Source of the DNA: Bradyrhizobium sp. BR 10289
Lineage (GTDB): Bacteria; Pseudomonadota; Alphaproteobacteria; Rhizobiales; Xanthobacteraceae
Assembly: GCF_019455385.1 (NCBI RefSeq)
Contig: NZ_JACOFR010000021.1
Location: forward strand, 62,001 to 126,000
Direction of reading: 5' to 3'
Length of the DNA: 64,000 bases
Below, in pieces: positions 7,167 through 15,835 of this stretch (the stretch's first letter is position 1; each line of letters opens with the position of its first letter). The position numbers were made by a program, and so were the translations under genes. The notes under the pieces are model-generated. The model worked only from the letters and a program-made list of their open reading frames with translations, did no database searches and was not told the DNA's origin.

Positions 7167-9404
7167 ATGAGCGAGTGTCAAGACGTGACAGATCCGGCAA
7201 TTGGCTTTGGTTCGGTCACTGGGATCACTCCGACCGCGAAGCGTGCGCTGAATGATATCCTCGGTGGGACCGCGGCCAGCGTACTGACGGTCACCTTTGG
7301 GCTCTCCTATGCGCTGCTGATCTTCGCCGGCCCGCTGTCGCCCTATCTGTCCTACGGGATCGCAGCGACCTTCATCAGCTCCGCGGTGCTTGCGGGCATC
7401 ATCGCGCTGGGCAGCTCACTTCCCTTCGCCGTCGCCGCACCGGACAGTTCGACCGCCGCAGTCTCGGGCATCCTGGCGGCTTCGCTGGTGGAGCACATCC
7501 AGAGCACCGACCCCTCGGCGCCGTTGCTCTCTCCGATCCTGATCACGCTCGGCTTGTCGACCGTGTTGACAGGTGTCGTCCTTTGCGGACTGGGCCTGAC
7601 GCGGATGGGCCGTGCAATCCGCTACGTGCCTTACCCTGTGGTCGGCGGCTTCCTCGGCGCCACGGGATTATTGATCGTGATGGGCGCGATCCGGGTCATC
7701 ACCGATCATCCGGTGCGATTAGCAACGCTCGCGCATCTCGCCAATGGCACAGCCCTGGGCGAGCTGGGTGCAGCCTGCGCGATGGCGCTGGTGTTGTATT
7801 TGACCTGGCATCGCTCGCGCAGCCCGTTCGGATTGCCGATCATCCTGCTCGCGGGCCTCGTCACGGCCCATCTGACGTTCCGGATCACCGGCGTCTCGCT
7901 TGATGAGGCCCGAGCGCTCGGCTGGACGTTCATGTCGCCGCCGCGCGCGGAATTCATGTTGCCGTGGCACAGCGAGGGCGTGATCGGCTACCCGTGGTTT
8001 GCCGTGCCCGACTTGCTCGGCAACCTCGTTGCGGTCGGTCTTTGTCACCGCTTCGAGCACGTTGTTCAACACTACCGGAATCGAGGTCGCCCTGTGCACC
8101 GCGAGGCCAATCTGGAGCGCGAGCTGAACGTCACAGGCCTCGCCAATATCCTGACCGGCCTGCTTGGCGGCTATCCCGGATGCAGCTCGATCAGCCGCTC
8201 CATCCTCAACTTCTCCAGCGGCGGCCGCGGGCGACTGTCCGGCCTCACCGTCGCGGCACTATCGCTTCTGATGCTCGCGGTCGCGCCCGAGCTGCTCGGC
8301 TTCATCCCGAAATTCGTGATCGGCGGCCTGCTGCTCTATCTTGGCGCCGACCAGCTGCACAGATGGATCATCGAGTCGCGCAAGCGGCTTTCCAAGCTCG
8401 AATATCTCTCGCTGGTCGCCATCATCGCGATCATCGTCACCTGGGGCTTCGTGCCGGGCATCCTGATCGGCGTGATCATCGGCTGCGCGACCTTTGCGTT
8501 CAGCGCCGCGCGGGTGGAGTCGATCAAGTACAGTTTCGACGGCTCGGAATACCGCTCCTCGCTCGATCGCTCGCGCGACGACCAGGAGGTGCTGCTGGCC
8601 CATGGCGGCAAGATCCAGGGCCTCAATTTGCAGAGCTACCTGTTCTTCGGCTCCGCCAACCGGCTCTACCAGCACGTCAAACGGCTGCTGCAGGAGCGCC
8701 CTGAATGCCGCTATCTGCTATTCGATTTCAAGCTCGTCACCGGCGTCGATTCCTCGGCCGCCTACAGCTTTGCCCAGATCAAGCGCAGCGCGGCCGACCT
8801 CGGCGTCGAGTTGATCCTGGTGCATCTGTCGGCAGCGGCCGAGAAGGTGCTGCGCGCCAGCGACTTCGTCGGCGAGGGCGTCACCATCATCCGCGAGCTC
8901 GATCGCGCGCTGGAATGGTGCGAGAACGAGATCATCTCGCAGCATCAGGGCCTGGCACAGGAAGAGGCCAGCCTGCGCGACTGGTTCGCAGGGATCCTCG
9001 ACAGCGAGGACGACGCCGACGCGCTGATCCGCCGCTGCCAGCGCATCGAGGTCGAGGCCGGCGAGATCATCGTGCAGGCCGGCGACCCCGCCGATTCCAT
9101 GCACTTCATCCTCGAGGGCCGCGTCGGCATCATGGTCCCCGCCGAGGACGACCGCACCACGCGCGTGCGCAGCCTCGGCCGCTACACCACGATCGGCGAG
9201 ATGGGCCTGGTGTCACACACGCCGCGCAGCGCGACGATCCAGGCCGAGGTCGACAGCGTGCTCTACGTGCTCAACACGCACCAGTTCGACGAAATCAAGC
9301 AAGAAGACCCCGCGCTCAGCCACAAGCTGCTGACCTATTTCGTATCGGTCATGGCGGAGCGGCTGACATTTGCGAACCGAACGATTGCGGTGCTCCGGCG
9401 GTGA
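7167..9404 (+). CDS. SulP family anion transporter with STAS and cyclic-nucleotide-binding domains
   Basis: This is a 745-residue three-part protein. Residues about 25-455 form the SulP membrane domain with repeated hydrophobic spans (LGGTAASVLTVTFGLSYALL, PAVAAPDSS-type loop). Residues about 470-590 are a STAS domain (LLFDFKLVTGVDSSAAYSFA). Residues about 610-740 are a cNMP-binding domain (EVEAGEIIVQAGDPADSMHF, then GEMGLVSHTPRSATI, the phosphate-binding cassette region). Such fusions suggest anion uptake (sulfate or bicarbonate) gated by cAMP or cGMP; that link is inferred from domains. AGGA 7 bases upstream supports the start. It is monocistronic. Confidence 0.87.
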   Translation: MSECQDVTDPAIGFGSVTGITPTAKRALNDILGGTAASVLTVTFGLSYALLIFAGPLSPYLSYGIAATFISSAVLAGIIALGSSLPFAVAAPDSSTAAVSGILAASLVEHIQSTDPSAPLLSPILITLGLSTVLTGVVLCGLGLTRMGRAIRYVPYPVVGGFLGATGLLIVMGAIRVITDHPVRLATLAHLANGTALGELGAACAMALVLYLTWHRSRSPFGLPIILLAGLVTAHLTFRITGVSLDEARALGWTFMSPPRAEFMLPWHSEGVIGYPWFAVPDLLGNLVAVGLCHRFEHVVQHYRNRGRPVHREANLERELNVTGLANILTGLLGGYPGCSSISRSILNFSSGGRGRLSGLTVAALSLLMLAVAPELLGFIPKFVIGGLLLYLGADQLHRWIIESRKRLSKLEYLSLVAIIAIIVTWGFVPGILIGVIIGCATFAFSAARVESIKYSFDGSEYRSSLDRSRDDQEVLLAHGGKIQGLNLQSYLFFGSANRLYQHVKRLLQERPECRYLLFDFKLVTGVDSSAAYSFAQIKRSAADLGVELILVHLSAAAEKVLRASDFVGEGVTIIRELDRALEWCENEIISQHQGLAQEEASLRDWFAGILDSEDDADALIRRCQRIEVEAGEIIVQAGDPADSMHFILEGRVGIMVPAEDDRTTRVRSLGRYTTIGEMGLVSHTPRSATIQAEVDSVLYVLNTHQFDEIKQEDPALSHKLLTYFVSVMAERLTFANRTIAVLRR

Positions 9405-9428
9405 CGCCACCGCATTTCCGGCGTCCGC

Positions 9429-10031
9429 TCAGGCCGCCAATGGCCATGCCAACATCGCAAGTTCGATAGCCCGGCGAAGCTCTCCGGGCGTGGCACCGGC
9501 CTGCGGCAGGTTCATCGTGGCTTGCAATACGCCGAGGAAGTGCCACGACAGCCCCTCGACGTCGGAGTCCGGAGCCAATTCTCCGCCGGCAACCGCCTCT
9601 CGCAAAATTCCGCTGAGGATGGCGCGCTGTCCCATAAGCCCCTCTCGCGCAACCGCCTGGCTCGCCGATGGCAGATCCGCCATCTCGGTACAGGATCGAG
9701 CGAGCATGCAGCCGGGGGGACGCCCCGTCCTGCCGTCTCTGGGCAGGAATTCGTGCAACAGAGCCTCGAGCTGTTGGCGCTTCGTACCGGCTTGAACCGC
9801 ATTCATCCGCTTCAAGACGCGCTGCGCGTAGCTCGAGAGAACTTCCTGGAACAATCCGTCCTTGTCCTTGAAGCGCTTGTACATGCTGGAGCGTGACAGG
9901 CCCATCGCCGTCGTCAGTTCATCGATCGACGATGCTGCGTAGCCGTGGCGCCAGAACACCTCCATCGCGGAGTTGATCACGGCACGGTCATCAAATTGGG
10001 GCTTCCCGCTCATCGAATTCTCGCTTGACAT
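9429..10031 (-). CDS. TetR/AcrR family transcriptional repressor
   Basis: A 200-residue TetR protein. The N-terminal helix-turn-helix is at about residues 12-58 (AMEVFWRHGYAASSIDELTT then MGLSRSSMYKRFKDKDGLF); the C-terminal domain binds an unknown ligand. I chose the ATG at 10031; longer in-frame extensions would run through the operator palindromes. It is divergent from the NmrA-like oxidoreductase, with two inverted repeats filling the gap. By analogy with TetR pairs it likely represses both itself and that gene, with an electrophile or aromatic compound as inducer. The regulatory logic is inferred. Confidence 0.87.
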   Translation of the reverse strand: MSSENSMSGKPQFDDRAVINSAMEVFWRHGYAASSIDELTTAMGLSRSSMYKRFKDKDGLFQEVLSSYAQRVLKRMNAVQAGTKRQQLEALLHEFLPRDGRTGRPPGCMLARSCTEMADLPSASQAVAREGLMGQRAILSGILREAVAGGELAPDSDVEGLSWHFLGVLQATMNLPQAGATPGELRRAIELAMLAWPLAA

Positions 10032-10033
10032 CT

Positions 10034-10072
10034 TGGAACGATCGTTCCAGATATGATGGACCGATCGTTCCA
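10034..10072. promoter_or_regulatory. Tandem TetR-type operator palindromes
   Basis: Two 16-bp inverted repeats lie 23 bp centre to centre. The first, TGGAACGATCGTTCCA (10034-10049), is perfect. The second, TGGACCGATCGTTCCA (10057-10072), differs by one base. The first begins 2 bp from the TetR start codon; the second ends 19 bp before the oxidoreductase start. Position and symmetry suit TetR dimers covering both promoters. Confidence 0.8.
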
Positions 10073-10091
10073 AAATAGACAGGTGTGTCCA

Positions 10092-10976
10092 ATGTTCAAG
10101 CCCTCCGAGCCCAGTCGCAGCCGCCCCCGGATCGCCGTTGCCGGTGCCACGGGCCGCGTCGGATCTGCCCTGATTGCAGGCCTGGTGTCCGAACCTCTCG
10201 AGCTGGTGGCGCTGAGCCGGAAGCCGGACGCCCAACGCGTGCCCTCCGGCGTTTCGCTTGCAGCCGTCGACTTCGATGTGCCGTCCACTCTCCACGACGC
10301 CTTGCGCGGCGCCGACCGGCTCTTTCTTGCCCACGGCACGTCACCTCGGCAGGTCGCCAACGAGATTGCACTGATCGACGCCGCCGTTGCCGCGGGCGTC
10401 GGTCAAATCGTGAAATTGTCCACGATGGGTCCGCCGTCACGGTTGCATCCGATGGACTGGCACATGCAGATCGAGGCGCATCTCGCGACCACCGACATCG
10501 GCTACACGGTTTTGCGGCCATCGGCCTTCGTCGACATCCTCGCGCGGGCCGGCGCGCAAATTGCCCATGACTCCTGGGGCGGCGCGGCGGGCGATGGAGC
10601 GGTCAACCTGATCGACACGCGCGATGTCGCCGATGCAGCGCGCGTTGCTCTTCTCGACGACGCGCACCCGACTGCTCAGCGCGCCTATCATTTGACCGGG
10701 CCACGGGCGGTGAGTATGCCCGAGATCGCTGAAGAAATCTCGAAACTACTTGGTCGGACCGTCACATATCAGCAACGCAGCCCCAAGGAGCAGCGCGAAA
10801 AACTGCTCGCCTCGGGACTGAATGAATTCGTTGCTGACTTGCTGCTCGGATTGGATCGCCTCTTTTGCGAGTCGGCGCTCGCTGAAACGACGTCAACGAT
10901 CGAGACATTGACGGGCCACGCACCGCGGTCTGTCGCGGATTGGCTGAGCGAAAATATCTCGAAGTTTCGGAAGTAG
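10092..10976 (+). CDS. NmrA-like / SDR NAD(P)-binding oxidoreductase
   Basis: This 294-residue protein has a Rossmann nucleotide-binding motif at the N-terminus (RIAVAGATGRVGSALIAGL) and the NmrA/extended-SDR layout: a weak central region (KLSTMGPPSRLHPMDWHMQI, YTVLRPSAFVDILA) and no clear Tyr-x-x-x-Lys catalytic pair. Such proteins are either redox sensors or NAD(P)H quinone reductases of the QOR2 type. The start at 10092 is preferred over 10053 because the upstream codons overlap the operator palindromes. It is controlled, by inference, by the divergent TetR. Confidence 0.83.
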   Translation: MFKPSEPSRSRPRIAVAGATGRVGSALIAGLVSEPLELVALSRKPDAQRVPSGVSLAAVDFDVPSTLHDALRGADRLFLAHGTSPRQVANEIALIDAAVAAGVGQIVKLSTMGPPSRLHPMDWHMQIEAHLATTDIGYTVLRPSAFVDILARAGAQIAHDSWGGAAGDGAVNLIDTRDVADAARVALLDDAHPTAQRAYHLTGPRAVSMPEIAEEISKLLGRTVTYQQRSPKEQREKLLASGLNEFVADLLLGLDRLFCESALAETTSTIETLTGHAPRSVADWLSENISKFRK

Positions 10977-10994
10977 GCCAACGTTCGGAAGGCG

Positions 10995-11023
10995 CCAGTT
11001 GGGGGGCGGGAGCCCCAAACTGG
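10995..11023. terminator. Stem-loop between convergent genes
   Basis: CCAGTTGGGG pairs with CCCCAAACTGG (one bulged base) around an 8-base loop. It lies between the ends of the oxidoreductase and metallo-hydrolase genes and has no long U-run on either side, so it is a probable bidirectional hairpin rather than a strong intrinsic terminator. Confidence 0.5.
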
Positions 11024-11053
11024 CCTCACACCCCCGCCAGCCACAACACCCGC

Positions 11054-11929
11054 TCAGATGAGTTCCGCGGACCAGGGTTCGTGCCGGATTTCGAACGATT
11101 GCCCTGTCTTCGACAACCGCGCGAACCCCGGGAAATTCAGGTGCATTCCAGCGACGAGTTCTCCGGTCGCGGAGACCCTCTCCAGCACCCTCTTGCGCGT
11201 TTCCGCGGCTGCCTTCTGATCCACGTCGAAAGCGATCGTCACGTCGGGTCTGGGCACCTGGATATCCGGATAATGAACGATATCACCCCAGATCAGGAGG
11301 GACGCATCGCCACCATCGATCCGGTAGGCGCTATGTCCCGGAGTGTGGCCGGGGAGATGTTCGATCACGATGCCGGGCGCGACTTCTCCTGCGCTGATCG
11401 TCCGGCGCCGCGCGGCGTAGGCCTCGAACGCGCTGCGGGCGCCTTGGAAGAATGGCTTCATCGCATCTGGAGCCCGGCTGAGGTTCGCATCATCCGACCA
11501 GAAGGCAAATTCGGCCTCGTGCATCACGAGCTCGGCGTTCGGAAACTGCGGCGACGACAAGGCTCCGACGAGACCTCCGATGTGATCCGGATGCGCGTGG
11601 GTCAGCAGAATCCGGTCGATAGCGCGTGCGTCGACGTTGGCCGCGGTCAGCGAGGCGTGCAAACGCCCTCCCCGGCCGCCGATGCCGCCACCGCCACCAT
11701 CGACCAGGATGGTCCGGCCCTTCCCTTCGACCAGATAGGTGCTCACAGTTATTGCGGATGACGGATGACGTCCCGCCGCCACCGTCATGCTCATCGCCTC
11801 GTCAGGCCCTATTCCAGAGAGAAGGTCGAACGGCGCGGCCACGAAGCCATCGACGATCGCGGTGACGGTGTAGTCGCCGATTTTCCTTCGGTTCAGGCCG
11901 ACGGCCTGCCAGCTTTTCGAATTCGTCAT
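11054..11929 (-). CDS. MBL-fold metallo-hydrolase
   Basis: The 291-residue protein has the metallo-beta-lactamase fold. LLTHAHPDHIGGL carries the HxHxDH zinc motif near residue 110; LPGHTPGHSAY provides the next His and LLIWGDIVHYPD the bridging Asp. The layout is that of the lactonase/quorum-quenching or glyoxalase-II-like group. I chose the ATG at 11929, which leaves 10 bp to the upstream gene; a start at 11956 would overlap it. It is the second gene of a two-gene unit with the epimerase, probably co-transcribed. The substrate is unknown. Confidence 0.84.
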   Translation of the reverse strand: MTNSKSWQAVGLNRRKIGDYTVTAIVDGFVAAPFDLLSGIGPDEAMSMTVAAGRHPSSAITVSTYLVEGKGRTILVDGGGGGIGGRGGRLHASLTAANVDARAIDRILLTHAHPDHIGGLVGALSSPQFPNAELVMHEAEFAFWSDDANLSRAPDAMKPFFQGARSAFEAYAARRRTISAGEVAPGIVIEHLPGHTPGHSAYRIDGGDASLLIWGDIVHYPDIQVPRPDVTIAFDVDQKAAAETRKRVLERVSATGELVAGMHLNFPGFARLSKTGQSFEIRHEPWSAELI

Positions 11930-11939
11930 TCCATCCCCA

Positions 11940-12821
11940 TTAGGAAAGCGTGTCACGCACCATGGTGTCGAGGCTGCTCGCGGTCACACCCAGCAATGTC
12001 TCCGTTTGGCTGGCGTCGAGCAGAAGCGGCTTTTCGAACAAATAGGACATCTCGATTGCTTCGCTGAAGCCGACAGCTTCCAGATCGGCCGCGGTGAGGC
12101 GGAGCAGATTCGGACACTCGATGTTCAGCGCGAGCGCGAATCGTCGCAACAACTCGCGCACGGACGCCAATTGCGACGGCACATGAAAGGCGCGGCCCCA
12201 TTCGCCGGTGAAGCGCGATGCGGCAACCAGCGTCTTCGCGACGTCCTTGCTGAAGGACCATGCGTGCGCCACGTCGGGATCGCCGAGGAACGAAACCGGT
12301 TCGTTCTTGAGCAGCGACGGGAGCGCTAGCAGCGAGAAATAGGTGACCGCGCCTTTGCCGAGATAGTCGCTTGCGCGAATCTCGAGAGCCGGAACGTTCG
12401 ATCGCAAAGCGCGCTGCCACATGATGTGCCTGACCGTGCCCTTTCGGCTGGTCGGGTTCGGCTCCAGGTCTGGCGTGAGCGGGCTCGTGGCACCTTCCCC
12501 GTATCCATAGACATTCCCGGTGATCAGCAGCTTCGCTCCAACCTGCTCGGCCGCCTTGACCGTTCCGTCCATGATCGGAAAGAAGTCCGTCGGCCATCGA
12601 TGATAGGCCGCCATGGCGCACATGAAGATCGCATCCGCGCCCTTGGCTAATCCGGCCAGCTGGGCGGCATCCGTGGCATCAGACGATACCGTGCGCACAT
12701 CTCCGGCATCGAGCGACCCAGCATTCCTGCTGGTGAGGACGACGCTGTGTCCTTCGCCCGCCAGAAGGCGCGCGGTCTCGCGTCCGACCGGACCCGCTCC
12801 GACAATCACATAATGGCTCAC
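11940..12821 (-). CDS. NAD-dependent epimerase/dehydratase-like protein
   Basis: A 293-residue Rossmann protein starting SHYVIVGAGPVGRETARLLA, with the GxGxxGx5 dinucleotide motif. VYGYGEGATSPLTPDLEPNP resembles the catalytic-loop region of extended SDRs, though the usual YxxxK is replaced (VRHIMWQRAL). It is the first gene of the unit with the MBL hydrolase and is divergent from an AraC regulator (70-bp gap), which may control it. The reaction is not identifiable from sequence. Confidence 0.78.
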   Translation of the reverse strand: MSHYVIVGAGPVGRETARLLAGEGHSVVLTSRNAGSLDAGDVRTVSSDATDAAQLAGLAKGADAIFMCAMAAYHRWPTDFFPIMDGTVKAAEQVGAKLLITGNVYGYGEGATSPLTPDLEPNPTSRKGTVRHIMWQRALRSNVPALEIRASDYLGKGAVTYFSLLALPSLLKNEPVSFLGDPDVAHAWSFSKDVAKTLVAASRFTGEWGRAFHVPSQLASVRELLRRFALALNIECPNLLRLTAADLEAVGFSEAIEMSYLFEKPLLLDASQTETLLGVTASSLDTMVRDTLS

Positions 12822-12891
12822 CTTGCATCCTCATATGTCACGCGGCGACAGATGAGTTCTTTGGCGCCTGAGCCGTTGAAAATCGCGCACG

Positions 12892-13752
12892 ATGCGCCAA
12901 ATATCGAACACGTTCCGCCAAGCCGCTCTGGAGCCCGCCATGCGTGCGAGATCGAGTTCGATGTCATCATCGGTCGGCAATATCGCCGCAGCGATGCGAA
13001 CGGAGTCTGATCCGGTTGCGCTCGAACCGATCGGCGATCACCGGATCATCATCCATCTCACGGCGACGATGCGCTCGCGTTGCATCGAGACTGGAAAAGA
13101 GCATCTCCGTCGCGCCGGCGATATCGATCTGATCCCCTCGGGCACGGCTGCAGGCTTCGTTGCGGAGACGCCCTATCGGTCGCTTCAGATCCGGCTCGCG
13201 CCCGGCATGCTCGATCATGCGGCCTCGCGGGCAGGACGATTGACCTCAGTCCGGCTCGGCACCCATCACATGCTGCGAAACGACCGCATCGTCTTGCTCG
13301 GACAGGCGCTCGAAAGCGACATCAAGGCGGGCTCGCCCAGCGGGCCGCTGTTCGCCGAGAATGTCGGAATGGCCTTGGCCGTCGAGCTGCTTGGGCTTGC
13401 AGATGATGCGCCGCGTGACATCACGCGCCTCTCCGACGCGCAGCTTCAGAGGATCGCGGTCTATGTCGACGAGAATTTGGACCAGCCGCTAACCGTCGAC
13501 ACTCTCTGCCGCGAGGCCGGCGTGAGCAGCTCGCACTTGAGGACGTGGTTCAAGGCGGCCATGGGCGTGACCGTGCACCGCTACGTCCTGCAGCGACGGC
13601 TGGAGCACGCACGCCAGTTGCTCCTCCAGGGCGATCGCAAGCTCAGCGACATCGCCCTGGAAGCAGGCTTTTCGCATCAGTCTCACCTGGCCAAATGGAT
13701 GCGCCGGGAGTTCGGACGCAGCCCCGCAGAGCTCCGCCGAAGCAGGACCTGA
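12892..13752 (+). CDS. AraC family transcriptional regulator
   Basis: A 286-residue protein with a C-terminal AraC/XylS double helix-turn-helix at about residues 185-283 (VDTLCREAGVSSSHLRTWFK and LSDIALEAGFSHQSHLAKWM). The N-terminal half is a cupin-like sensor region (LRRAGDIDLIPSGTAAGFVA). The exact start is uncertain; ATGs at 12940 and 12961 are also possible. It is divergent from the epimerase-MBL pair and is probably its activator or repressor. The effector is unknown. Confidence 0.86.
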   Translation: MRQISNTFRQAALEPAMRARSSSMSSSVGNIAAAMRTESDPVALEPIGDHRIIIHLTATMRSRCIETGKEHLRRAGDIDLIPSGTAAGFVAETPYRSLQIRLAPGMLDHAASRAGRLTSVRLGTHHMLRNDRIVLLGQALESDIKAGSPSGPLFAENVGMALAVELLGLADDAPRDITRLSDAQLQRIAVYVDENLDQPLTVDTLCREAGVSSSHLRTWFKAAMGVTVHRYVLQRRLEHARQLLLQGDRKLSDIALEAGFSHQSHLAKWMRREFGRSPAELRRSRT

Positions 13753-13761
13753 TGGAGGGTC

Positions 13762-15255
13762 CTAAACCCCCGCCATCATCACGTATTTGATCTCGACATA
13801 TTCTTCCATGCCGTGGCGCGAGCCTTCGCGCCCCAGGCCGCTTTCCTTGACGCCGCCGAACGGTGCGACTTCGGTGGTGATGAGGCCGGTGTTGACGCCG
13901 ACCATGCCTGATTCCAGCGCCTCGGCGACGCGCCAGACGCGGCCGACGTCACGCGAGTAGAAGTAGGAGGCGAGGCCAAACGGCGAGGCGTTGCACATCG
14001 CGATGACGTCGGCTTCGTCCTTGAAGCGGATCACGGGCGCGAGCGGACCGAAGGTTTCTTCCTGCGACACCAGCGAGTCCGGCTTGACGTCGGCGAGCAC
14101 GGTCGGCTCGAAGAACGAGCGCCCGAGCTCGCTGCGCTTGCCGCCAGTGACGATTTTTGCGCCGCGCTTGACGGCATCGGCGATGTGGCGCTCGACCTTG
14201 TCGACCGCCTTCGCATTGATCAGCGGGCCCTGCGTGACGCCGGCTTCCGTGCCGTCGCCGATCTTCATCGCCGCGACCTTCGCCGACAGCTTCTTGACGA
14301 ACTCGTCGTAGATCTTGTCCTGGGCGTAGATGCGGTTGGCGCAGACGCAGGTCTGGCCCATGTTGCGGTATTTCGAGACGATGGCGCCTTCGACCGCGGC
14401 ATCGATGTCGGCATCGTCGAACACCACGAAGGGCGCATTGCCGCCGAGCTCGAGGCCGAGCCGCTTCACACCGACGGACGCCTGCTGATAGAGAATCTTG
14501 CCGACCGCGGTCGAGCCGGTGAAGCCGACGAAGCGCACCGCGGGATGCTCACACAACACCTTGCCGATCGGCGGCGCATCACCGGTGATGATGTTGAGCA
14601 CGCCCTTGGGGATTCCGGCCTTCTCCGCCAGCACGGCCAGCGCGAGCGCAGACAGCGGCGTCTCGTTGGCGGGCTTGAGCACCACGGTGCAGCCGGCCGC
14701 CAGCGCCGGCGAGACCTTTCGGGTGATCATGGAGTTCGGGAAATTCCACGGCGTGATCGCGCCGCAGACGCCGATCGGCTGCTTGATCGCGAGCAGACGC
14801 GCATCGGCGCGCTGGGTCGGGATGGTCTCGCCATAGACGCGGCGGGCTTCCTCGGCGAAGAACTCGATATAGGCGGCGCCGATATCGACCTCGCCCAGGG
14901 CCTCCGACAGCGGCTTGCCCTGCTCGGAGGTCAGGATCAGCGCGAGATCCTCGCGGTTGGCGGTGATCAGCTCGAACCATTTACGCAGGATGTTGGAGCG
15001 CTGCTTCGCGGTATGCTTGGCCCAGGCCGGGAAGGCGCGCTGGGCGGCCTCGACCGCCCTGGTGGTGTCATCGGCACCAAGCTGCGGAACTTTCGCGAGC
15101 TCGACGCCGGTGGCGGGATTGTTGACGGCGAACACCGGCGTGCCGACCCAGGCGCCGTCGATGTAGCAGGCTTCCTTCAGCAGCGAAGGATCCTTCAGCC
15201 GGTCGCGCAGGGTGGCGGTGGCTTGCGGGGCGCGGGCGGCGGCAGTCGGGGTCAT
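13762..15255 (-). CDS. gabD: NAD(P)-dependent succinate-semialdehyde dehydrogenase
   Basis: The 497-residue protein belongs to the aldehyde dehydrogenase superfamily, closest to GabD. It has the Rossmann motif FVGFTGSTAVGKILYQQA, the catalytic-Glu motif LELGGNAPFVVF and the catalytic-Cys motif GQTCVCANRIY. It would oxidise succinate semialdehyde to succinate in GABA breakdown. The start at 15255 is backed by GGGAG just upstream on the minus strand, in preference to 15327. No gabT is adjacent. Related semialdehyde substrates remain possible. Confidence 0.88.
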   Translation of the reverse strand: MTPTAAARAPQATATLRDRLKDPSLLKEACYIDGAWVGTPVFAVNNPATGVELAKVPQLGADDTTRAVEAAQRAFPAWAKHTAKQRSNILRKWFELITANREDLALILTSEQGKPLSEALGEVDIGAAYIEFFAEEARRVYGETIPTQRADARLLAIKQPIGVCGAITPWNFPNSMITRKVSPALAAGCTVVLKPANETPLSALALAVLAEKAGIPKGVLNIITGDAPPIGKVLCEHPAVRFVGFTGSTAVGKILYQQASVGVKRLGLELGGNAPFVVFDDADIDAAVEGAIVSKYRNMGQTCVCANRIYAQDKIYDEFVKKLSAKVAAMKIGDGTEAGVTQGPLINAKAVDKVERHIADAVKRGAKIVTGGKRSELGRSFFEPTVLADVKPDSLVSQEETFGPLAPVIRFKDEADVIAMCNASPFGLASYFYSRDVGRVWRVAEALESGMVGVNTGLITTEVAPFGGVKESGLGREGSRHGMEEYVEIKYVMMAGV

Positions 15256-15368
15256 GACGTTACTCCCTGGGGGCTCGGATCGGCCCGGAATATAGGGGTG
15301 AGCGGCGCGCAATGCACCGTCCCGCAACGCACATCTGATGGGAGTTAAACCGAGAGCCGCTGGCGCTT

Positions 15369-15491
15369 CACCTCTCCCCAGCGGGGAGAGGTCGATTTGC
15401 GCAGCAAATCGGGTGAGGGGGCACAGGTCCTACGTGAGAGCGTAGCCCCTCACCCGCGCCTTCGGCGCGACCTCTCCCGATGGGAGAGGTG
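15369..15491. repeat. Palindromic intergenic repeat, family A, copy 1
   Basis: The unit starts CACCTCTCCCC, pairs with GGGGAGAGGT, contains GATTTGCGCAGCAAATCGGG, then CCCCTCACCCGCGCC-TTC-GGCGCG and ends CCTCTCCCGATGGGAGAGG. A near-identical copy is at 26423-26569, a diverged one at 47755-47871 and a fragment at 21895-21927. It fills most of the space between gabD and the small hypothetical gene. Confidence 0.88.
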
Positions 15492-15514
15492 TGGGACCGC
15501 CGTTGCGGAGATGA

Positions 15515-15835
15515 TCAGGCCGCGCCGCTCATATAGGTCTCGCGCCGACCGATCATGCGCTCGGCCGCGGCCTTGGCGTCGGCCTTCGAGGAGGTCGCGC
15601 AGGTGCGGTATTCGAGATCGGGCGCGACGGAGGTGTCGCGGCGACCGAACCACGACTTTGAACCGACCGGCAACAGCGCCAGGGCCTGCGCCAGATTGTC
15701 GACCGCTCCGAACGAATACAGCGCGCCGGTGCCGGCGATGCGAACCTCGTAAATGCCGGGCGAGATCGGCGCCTCGAGATTGTCGCCCCGTCCGGGACGG
15801 GGATAGCGCTTCCATTCGCTCCACGTCGAAATCAT
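15515..15835 (-). CDS. Small hypothetical protein, faint GIY-YIG-like N-terminus
   Basis: A 106-residue soluble basic protein that I do not recognise. The stretch SPGIYEVRIAGTGALYSFGA has the 'GIY ... LYSFG' spacing seen at the start of GIY-YIG folds, but the catalytic Arg/Glu pattern is not clear. The rest includes KSWFGRRDTSV and a Lys/Ala-rich C-terminus with one Cys. It stands alone between a repeat and a non-coding gap. Coding is supported by length and codon use typical of neighbours. Confidence 0.6.
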   Translation of the reverse strand: MISTWSEWKRYPRPGRGDNLEAPISPGIYEVRIAGTGALYSFGAVDNLAQALALLPVGSKSWFGRRDTSVAPDLEYRTCATSSKADAKAAAERMIGRRETYMSGAA

